Source: Vitreoscilla sp. (GTDB lineage Bacteria; Pseudomonadota; Gammaproteobacteria; Burkholderiales; Burkholderiaceae_C). From it: a stretch of 47,490 nucleotides of DNA. A program made the position numbers and the translations under genes. Positions 31,845-38,040 of this stretch are shown one piece after another. Below the pieces are notes generated by a model, which was not told the origin of the DNA, made no database searches, and saw only the letters and a program-made list of their open reading frames with translations. The DNA lies in the NCBI GenBank assembly GCA_018780145.1, contig JADMKA010000185.1, positions 1 through 47,490 on the forward strand. The letters are read 5' to 3'. How positions within the stretch are numbered: the first letter of the stretch is position 1; the number at the start of each line of letters is the position of its first letter.

Positions 31845-34580
31845 ATGAAGTTGGCGTTGACCCCCCTGGCAGCAGCCGCGATGGCGGCGGCAAGCATCGG
31901 GTTCCCGGCTCGGGCCCAGCAGGCCCCGGCGCCTGCCGGACAGCCCCCCGCCAAGGCGGCGGCCGAGGCGCCGGTCGAACGTGTGGAGGTGACCGGCATC
32001 CGCGCATCGCGCGAACAATCGCTGAGCCAGAAACGCAACGCCGACAGCATCGTCGAGGTCATCACCGCGGAGGATCTGGGCAAGCTGCCCGACAAGAACG
32101 TGGCCGACGCCATCCAGCGCATCCCCGGCGTCAACATCAGCTCGATGGCCGGCGGCGAAGGCGGCTTCTCCGAAAACGACCGGGTCAGCATCCGCGGCAC
32201 CAGCCCGAGCCTGACGCAGACCCTGATCAATGGCCACACCGTGGGCACCGGAGACTGGTTCGTGCTGAGCCAGACCGAGGCCATGGGCCGCAGCGTCAGC
32301 TACTCGCTGCTGCCCTCGGAGATCGTCAGCAAGATCACCGTCTACAAGAGCTCGCAGGCCGACCTGCCGGAGGGCGGCACGGTGGGCTCGGTCGACATCG
32401 AGACGCGCCGCCCGCTGAGCTTCAGCAAGCCCTTCACGGCCGAGGTCAACGCACAGTTGTTCTACGCCGACCTGCCCCGCAAGTCGGCGCCGCAGCTCAG
32501 CGCGCTGTTCAACTGGAAGAACGAGGCCAATGACTTCGGCGCCACCTTCCAGGTCTTCTCCGAGACACGCCACGAGCGGCGCGACGCGCAAGAGTTCCTC
32601 GGCTATGGCCAGATCTCGCCCACGGTGGACATCTTCGACGACGACGGCAACGTCGTCGGCACGCGGCCCAACGCCATCGTCGCGGCGCACCCCGAGCTGG
32701 CCGGCGTCTACTACCCGCAGCTGATCAACCACAACCTGTTCACCCAGAAGCGGGTGCGCGAGGGCGGCCTGTTCGACTTCGAGTTCAAGCCGAGCAAGAA
32801 CCTCACGCTGGACCTGAACGGCTTCTTCTCGCACATGGATGCGACCAACTACGACCACAGCTACCTCGCCAGCGTGGAAGACCTGCTGGCCAGCGAGGAC
32901 ATCCCGCTCAACCCGGTGGTGCGCGGCAATACCCTGGTCTCGGCCAACTTCACCAACGCAAACGGCGCCACCGTCGGCTACACCGACAGCATGTACCGGC
33001 CCGGCGCAGCCAGCGAAAGCTGGTACCTGGACATGAACGGCAAGTACCGGGTGAGCGACCGCCTCTCGCTGTCCGGCAAGGTTGGCCACGCGCGCGGCTT
33101 GGGCGACACGCCGGGCGACTTGGGCTACGAGTCACGCCTGTCGAGCACCGCCGGCCTGAACTACACGATGCACGGGTTGAACTCACCTGCCACGGTCTCG
33201 TTTCCGGGCATGAACACCGCCGATTTCAGCGAGTCCTCGCTGTTCGGCATGTGGTATTCGATCGTCCGCGTCATCGACAAGGAGACCTATGCCCAGGCCG
33301 ACGCCGAATGGGCCATCGACGAAGGCATCTGGGACTCCGCCAAGTTCGGCGTGCGCTTCACCGACCACCAGCGCCAGCTGCACTACCCCAACAATGGCGG
33401 CTGCGGCTGGGACACCGACGATCCGGCGCAGATGTGCGCCAGCAACGCCCTGTGGGACGGCACCCTGTACCCGAGCGACTTCGGCCGCGGCTTCGGCGGC
33501 GGCGCCGCGTTCCTGCGCAACCTGTGGCGGCTGCCGCCGAACGTGGTCGACGGTGCCGTCAAGGGCAATGCCCACCCGACCGAAGCGTACTGGCCCGGCG
33601 AATTCGCGGTCGGCGAGAAGACCACGGCGGCCTATGCGATGGCCAACCTGGTGGGCGACAAGTGGCGCGGCAACTTCGGCGTGCGCCTGGTGCAGACGCG
33701 CCAGACCGCCGACTTCAACATCCCCGAAGGCGAGACGCCGATCGATTCGCCGAACTTCGGCCCCTACACCCACATCCGCGACTCGCGGACCTACAACGAC
33801 ATCCTGCCCAGCGGCAACCTGCGCTTCGACCTGGCGAAGAACCTGATCGCCCGCGTCTCCGCGGCGCGCACGATGACCCGCGTCGACTACAGCTCGCTGG
33901 CCGGCGCCATCACCAGCAAGGACAACCTGACCCACTCGGGGACCGGCGGCAACGTCGACCTGAAGCCCGTGCGCTCGAACAACTACGACGCCACGCTGGA
34001 GTGGTATTTCGCGCCCAGGTCGCTGTTGTCGGCGGCGGTGTTCTACATGGACATGTCGTCCTACGTGTCCTACGGCACGCGCACCGTGATGCTCGCCGAT
34101 TCGAGCAACAACAACGTCATCACACCCTACGAGATCACCTCGCCGGTCAACGTGTCGGCGCGCAACCATGGCTTCGAGCTGGGTTACCAGCAACCGCTGT
34201 TCGGCAACTTCGGCGCGCTGGCCAACTACACCTACACCCAAGGCAAGGATTCCACCGGCAGCGCCCTGGTCGGGTCGTCGAAGAACACCTACAACCTCGA
34301 GGCCTACTACGAGGACGACAACTTCAACACCCGCCTGGCCTACACCTACCGCTCGGCCTACCTGGTGGGCCTGGACCGCTCGAGCACCCAGTACGCCGAC
34401 GGAGTGGGCTACCTGGCCGCATCGGTGAACTACAAGGTCAATGACCACGTCACCATCGCTTTCGACGCGCTGAACCTGAACAACCCGACCCTCAAGTACT
34501 ACGGCGACAACCGTGACCAGCCGCGGGCCTTCTACTCCAACGGCCGGCAGTACTTCCTCGGCGTGCGCGTGTCGCTGTGA
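31845..34580 (+). CDS. TonB-dependent receptor of the Xanthomonas/Caulobacter type, copy 1
   Basis: A 911-residue outer-membrane receptor. A signal peptide (1 to about 25) is followed by a P/A-rich linker, the TonB-box-like VERVEVTGIRAS region, a plug domain (VEVITAEDLGKLPDKNVADAIQRIPGV, RVSIRGTSPSLTQTLINGH) and a 22-strand-type barrel to the C terminus. The plug wording is that of the TonB-Xanth-Caul subfamily used for plant and chitin oligosaccharides. AAGGAG sits 6 bases before the ATG at 31845; an in-frame ATG at 31827 is less well placed. Its GTGA stop/start overlap joins it to the acetyltransferase gene. It probably imports oligosaccharides released by the GH8 enzyme. Confidence 0.92.
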   Translation: MKLALTPLAAAAMAAASIGFPARAQQAPAPAGQPPAKAAAEAPVERVEVTGIRASREQSLSQKRNADSIVEVITAEDLGKLPDKNVADAIQRIPGVNISSMAGGEGGFSENDRVSIRGTSPSLTQTLINGHTVGTGDWFVLSQTEAMGRSVSYSLLPSEIVSKITVYKSSQADLPEGGTVGSVDIETRRPLSFSKPFTAEVNAQLFYADLPRKSAPQLSALFNWKNEANDFGATFQVFSETRHERRDAQEFLGYGQISPTVDIFDDDGNVVGTRPNAIVAAHPELAGVYYPQLINHNLFTQKRVREGGLFDFEFKPSKNLTLDLNGFFSHMDATNYDHSYLASVEDLLASEDIPLNPVVRGNTLVSANFTNANGATVGYTDSMYRPGAASESWYLDMNGKYRVSDRLSLSGKVGHARGLGDTPGDLGYESRLSSTAGLNYTMHGLNSPATVSFPGMNTADFSESSLFGMWYSIVRVIDKETYAQADAEWAIDEGIWDSAKFGVRFTDHQRQLHYPNNGGCGWDTDDPAQMCASNALWDGTLYPSDFGRGFGGGAAFLRNLWRLPPNVVDGAVKGNAHPTEAYWPGEFAVGEKTTAAYAMANLVGDKWRGNFGVRLVQTRQTADFNIPEGETPIDSPNFGPYTHIRDSRTYNDILPSGNLRFDLAKNLIARVSAARTMTRVDYSSLAGAITSKDNLTHSGTGGNVDLKPVRSNNYDATLEWYFAPRSLLSAAVFYMDMSSYVSYGTRTVMLADSSNNNVITPYEITSPVNVSARNHGFELGYQQPLFGNFGALANYTYTQGKDSTGSALVGSSKNTYNLEAYYEDDNFNTRLAYTYRSAYLVGLDRSSTQYADGVGYLAASVNYKVNDHVTIAFDALNLNNPTLKYYGDNRDQPRAFYSNGRQYFLGVRVSL

Positions 34581-35716
34581 CGCCGCCGGTGCTGACCCGG
34601 CTTCAGCCGGGCCGCATTGCGGCGATCGACACCTTTCGCGGGCTGACCTTCCTGGTCATGGTGTGGGTCAACGAGATGCACGGCGTGTCCGGCATCCCGG
34701 CCTGGCTGAAGCACATGCCGGCCGACGCCGACGCGATGAGCTTCGTCGACGCGGTCTTTCCGGCCTTCCTGTTCATCGTCGGCATGTCGATCCCGTTCTC
34801 CATCCAGGCCCGCATCGCCCGCGGCGACAGCGGGTGGGCCCTGCAGGGGCACCTGCTGTACCGCGGCCTGGCGCTCGTGGTGATGGGCGTGTTCATGGTC
34901 AACGCCGAGGACGGTTTCAACGCCGCCGCCATGCCCATCCCGATCGCCCTGTGGTCGCTGCTGTTCTATGCCGCGGTGGGCCTGGTGTGGGGCGTCTACC
35001 GCTTCGGGCGCGTGGCGCTCGACCGCGGCCTGCGCATGGCCGGCGTGGTGCTGATGCTCGGCCTGGCGCTGGCCTACCGGGGCGGGCCGAGTGGGCACGA
35101 CGGCCTGTCGCCGCAGTGGTGGGGCATCCTCGGCCTGATCGGCTGGGCCTACCTGATCGCGGCCGCGGTCTACCAGCTCGCCCGCGGCCGCCCGCTTTGG
35201 CTGGTGCTGGCGGTGGCCGCCTGCCTGGCCCAGGGATCGGGCCATGCTGCGCACACCAGCATCGTGCTCTGCGGCGTGGTCTGCGCACTGCTGTACTTCG
35301 ACCAGCCGCACCGTGCCAGCGGGCGGGTGGGCCTTGGCCTGGCCTGGGCCGCCGTGCTGCTGGCTGCCGGGCTCCTGGCCCGCCACTGGTTCCCGATCTC
35401 CAAGATCCATGCCACGCCCAGCTGGTGCCTGTTGTCGTCGGCCGCCTGCGTGGTGGTCTTCACCGGGCTGTACCTGCTGGTCGACCGCGGTGGTCACGCC
35501 AGCTGGTTCCGGCTGGTCGAGCCGGCCGCCAGCAACCCGCTGGTGACCTACCTGATCCCCTATGCCGTGCTCTCGTTGATGCAGCTCGGCCAGTGGAAGC
35601 TGCCCGATGCCTGGCGCCATGGAGCGCTCGGCATCGCCGAATCGATGCTGTACGCGGTGGCGGTGCTGGGGCTCGTGGCCTGGCTGAACCGCCACAACTT
35701 CCGATTGAAGATCTGA
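34577..35716 (+). CDS. Second NagX-like membrane acetyltransferase (HGSNAT/DUF5009)
   Basis: A 379-residue polytopic membrane protein with about ten helices. The N-terminal RIAAIDTFRGLTFLVMVWVNE and FVDAVFPAFLFIVGMSI are those of the HGSNAT/DUF5009 family. H46 (LKHMPAD) matches the position of H40 in the copy at 15612, though the surrounding loop differs (no WNG). The start is GTG in a GTGA overlap with the receptor stop. Between a TonB receptor and a secreted GH8 enzyme, the simplest proposal is acetylation of glucosamine-containing products in the periplasm. Activity is not proven for this family in bacteria. Confidence 0.8.
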   Translation: MTPPVLTRLQPGRIAAIDTFRGLTFLVMVWVNEMHGVSGIPAWLKHMPADADAMSFVDAVFPAFLFIVGMSIPFSIQARIARGDSGWALQGHLLYRGLALVVMGVFMVNAEDGFNAAAMPIPIALWSLLFYAAVGLVWGVYRFGRVALDRGLRMAGVVLMLGLALAYRGGPSGHDGLSPQWWGILGLIGWAYLIAAAVYQLARGRPLWLVLAVAACLAQGSGHAAHTSIVLCGVVCALLYFDQPHRASGRVGLGLAWAAVLLAAGLLARHWFPISKIHATPSWCLLSSAACVVVFTGLYLLVDRGGHASWFRLVEPAASNPLVTYLIPYAVLSLMQLGQWKLPDAWRHGALGIAESMLYAVAVLGLVAWLNRHNFRLKI

Positions 35717-35728
35717 ACTGGAGCCCCC

Positions 35729-36943
35729 ATGAAATTTCGCCTCGTCGCTGCCGCGGCCCTGTGCCTGGCCACCTTGACCGCCCAAGCCGGTTCACGCCCG
35801 TTCCCGCAACATGTGAACTACACCGCCGGGGCCATCCGGCCCAACCATGTCAGCCAGGCCAGCATGGACGCCGCCGTGGCCAGCCAGTACGCCACCTGGA
35901 AGGCCACCTACCTGCGCAGCACCGGCGGCCAGGGCACCTGGGTCAAGTACGACAAGACCGACGCCACGGTTTCCGAGGCCCACGGCTACGGCATGGTGCT
36001 GGCCGCCTACATGGACGACCAGCCCAGCTTCGACGAGCTGCTGCGCTACTTCCGCCACCACCCGGCGATCGGGGCGCCGAACCTCATGGCCTGGAAGCAG
36101 AAGCTGATCGACGGCGTGATGACCGACGTGCAGGGCGCCGACACCGCCACCGACGGCGACCTGGACATCGCCTATTCGCTGCTGCTGGCCCATGTGCAAT
36201 GGGGGTCGGACGGCGCCGAGAACTACCTCGCCAGTGCCCTGGCCGTGATGCACGACATCCTGGCCCACGACGTGAACCCGGCGCGCTGGAACCTGACCAT
36301 GGGCAGCTGGGCCGCTGGCAAGGACCTCAAGTACACCCGGCCCTCGGACTTCATGGCCAGCCACATCCTGGCGTTTGCCCGCTGGGACACGGCCAATGCC
36401 GCCTCATGGAACGCTGTCCACGACACCATCGTTCGGGCGGTGAACGACCAGTTCACCCATGGCAGCGAAGCCACCGGGATCGTGCCTGACTTCATGGTCT
36501 ACAAGTTGGGTCGCTGGCAACCCACGCCGGGCAAGTACCTGGAGACCAAGAACGACGGCGACTACAGCTACAACGCCTGCCGCACCCCATGGCGCCTGGC
36601 CATGTCCTGGCTGGTGGATGGGCGCACCGAGCTGCTGGCGTCGCAACAGCAGACAGCGAGCTGGATCCAGGCCAAGACCAGCGGTGTGCCGACCCAGATC
36701 AAGGCCGGCTACTACATCACCAACGGCCCCAACGGCGACGCCTTCCGCAAGTACGACGACCTGCCCTTCACGGCGCCGATGGCCGTCAACGCGATGCTGG
36801 GCGGCCCAGGCGCCCAGGGCTGGCTGAACAGCCTGTGGACCTCGATCTCCGGCGGCGACTATGGCCCGGTGGTGGACTACTACGGCGACGCGATCCGGCT
36901 GCAGGTGATGCTCACGGTGTCGGGCAATTGGTGGAGCCCTTGA
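35729..36943 (+). CDS. Secreted glycoside hydrolase family 8 enzyme, chitosanase or endoglucanase
   Basis: A 404-residue enzyme with signal peptide (1 to about 20, ending AQAG) and one GH8 (alpha/alpha)6 domain. The acid is E83 in SEAHGYGMVLA. The GH8 signature ATDGDLDIAYSLLLA (140-154) holds D142, D144 and D146. GH8 contains endoglucanases, licheninases, xylanases and chitosanases, which cannot be separated safely by eye. The neighbouring glucosamine acetyltransferase, receptor and GlcNAc-type regulator favour chitosanase. GGAG lies about 7 bases before the ATG. It ends the receptor operon; a family-B repeat begins at its stop. Confidence 0.85.
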   Translation: MKFRLVAAAALCLATLTAQAGSRPFPQHVNYTAGAIRPNHVSQASMDAAVASQYATWKATYLRSTGGQGTWVKYDKTDATVSEAHGYGMVLAAYMDDQPSFDELLRYFRHHPAIGAPNLMAWKQKLIDGVMTDVQGADTATDGDLDIAYSLLLAHVQWGSDGAENYLASALAVMHDILAHDVNPARWNLTMGSWAAGKDLKYTRPSDFMASHILAFARWDTANAASWNAVHDTIVRAVNDQFTHGSEATGIVPDFMVYKLGRWQPTPGKYLETKNDGDYSYNACRTPWRLAMSWLVDGRTELLASQQQTASWIQAKTSGVPTQIKAGYYITNGPNGDAFRKYDDLPFTAPMAVNAMLGGPGAQGWLNSLWTSISGGDYGPVVDYYGDAIRLQVMLTVSGNWWSP

Positions 36944-37052
36944 GCCCCCACGCTCCCTGACGGTCGCTGCCCCCCGAGGGGGCTCGCGCAGCGGACCGGC
37001 GAAGCCGGATCCGCGCACGCCACTTGATGGCGGCGGCTTCTGCGAAGCGCCG
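36944..37052 (+). repeat. Family-B structured repeat, copy B2
   Basis: It starts directly after the GH8 stop (TGA then GCCCCCACGC) and ends against the stop codon of the minus-strand regulator, so it fills the whole gap between two converging genes. The core of about 65 bases is almost identical to copy B1 (9636-9743), including the CCCCCGAGGGGG stem and the GCGGACCGGC/GCCGGATCCGC stem. The outer parts differ. Confidence 0.86.
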
Positions 37053-37808
37053 TCAAGTCGCCGATAGCTCGGCGATGAAGTCGTAGGTGTCGCCGCGGTA
37101 GAACGACTGCGACAGCTCCACCGCGCGGCCGTCGCGCAGGTAGCCCAGGCGCTCGACCAGCAGGCCGGCGTCGCCTGGCTGGGCTTGCAGCAAGGTGGCC
37201 TGTTCGTCATCGAGCAGCAACGCGCGCAGGCGCTGGAGTGCGCGTACCGGGCGGTGGCCACTGGCCTCCAGGGCGTCGTAGAGCGAATCCTGCACCGCCT
37301 CCAGCGAAGGCAAGGCGCTGGCCAGCACGGTGGCGTACTCCAGCGCCATCGGTGCGTTGTCCGCATAGCGCAGCCGGTGGAAGCGGTACACGGTGGAGCC
37401 GGGGCTCAGCGCCAGCTTCAGGGCCTCTTCCGGCGAGACCGTGCCGGTGGTCTTCTTCAGCCATTCGCTGCGCGGCGTGCGGCCGCGCGAGCGCATGTCC
37501 TCTGAAAAAGAGGTCAGCTTGGCGAAGTTCTTGTCGATGCGGGCACTGACGAAGTTGCCCGAGCCCTGGCGGCTGACCAGCAGGCCCTCGCCGGCCAGGC
37601 CATCGATCGCCTTGCGCACCGTGATGCGCGACACGCCCAAATCAGCCGCCAGTTGGCGCTCCGAGGGCAAGGCGTCGTCGGCGCTCAGGAACTGGCTCTC
37701 GATCGCCTCGCGCAGCGCGCGCTGCAGTTGCTGGTACAGCGGCTGGCTGGCGCTGCTGTCGAGGGCCGCCAACAGGCGTTCGGGCAAGGTCTGGGGTGAG
37801 GTGCTCAT
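37053..37808 (-). CDS. Second GntR-family (HutC subfamily) regulator
   Basis: A 251-residue paralogue of the regulator at 8908. The winged helix (PLYQQLQRALREAIES, LPSERQLAADLGVSRITVRKAID, GSGNFVSARI) occupies about residues 20-88 and the UTRA effector domain follows (KLTSFSEDMRSRGRTPRSEWLKK ... DTYDFIAELSAT). The shared LTSFSE, VSPEEAL, PVRALQ and Y/F-IAEL blocks mark both as NagR/DasR-like. It ends where the family normally ends, without the repeat-encoded tail of its paralogue. I use the ATG ending at 37808; an upstream ATG would add nine residues. Three TTGGTA half-sites lie 33-61 bases upstream, so autoregulation is likely. It is divergent from the second TonB receptor. Confidence 0.91.
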   Translation of the reverse strand: MSTSPQTLPERLLAALDSSASQPLYQQLQRALREAIESQFLSADDALPSERQLAADLGVSRITVRKAIDGLAGEGLLVSRQGSGNFVSARIDKNFAKLTSFSEDMRSRGRTPRSEWLKKTTGTVSPEEALKLALSPGSTVYRFHRLRYADNAPMALEYATVLASALPSLEAVQDSLYDALEASGHRPVRALQRLRALLLDDEQATLLQAQPGDAGLLVERLGYLRDGRAVELSQSFYRGDTYDFIAELSAT

Positions 37809-37840
37809 GTGTCGCCGATTGTCGCTGGGGCCCATGTGAA

Positions 37841-37869
37841 TACCAATAGAGTACCAAAATTGATACCAA
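37841..37869 (-). promoter_or_regulatory. Triple TTGGTA half-site array before the GntR gene
   Basis: On the minus strand TTGGTA occurs three times (as TACCAA at 37841, 37852 and 37864 on the plus strand), spaced 11 and 12 bases, one helical turn each. It lies in an AT-rich patch just upstream of the regulator start. It is the same half-site as in front of the nag operon and of the second receptor. Confidence 0.62.
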
Positions 37870-37987
37870 ATTCACCAGCATGGGTCGATTCGTGCACAAG
37901 AAGCGGGCAATCCACCCATTGGTTCGGGCAAGACCAGTGGTGCTCTAAGGTGTTTCCCTGAAAAAAGTGGTAGCTAAGTGGCATTAA

Positions 37988-38004
37988 TTGGTAGTACATT
38001 GGTA
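37988..38004 (+). promoter_or_regulatory. Double TTGGTA half-site before the second TonB receptor
   Basis: TTGGTA at 37988-37993 and 37999-38004 are exactly 11 bases apart. A GTGGTA lies at 37967, 21 bases further up. The array ends 37 bases before the receptor ATG, in the region where a promoter must lie, although I cannot fix convincing -35/-10 boxes. Confidence 0.6.
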
Positions 38005-38040
38005 CGTATCGCATTGTCCAGCCCCCAGCCCGAGGAACCC

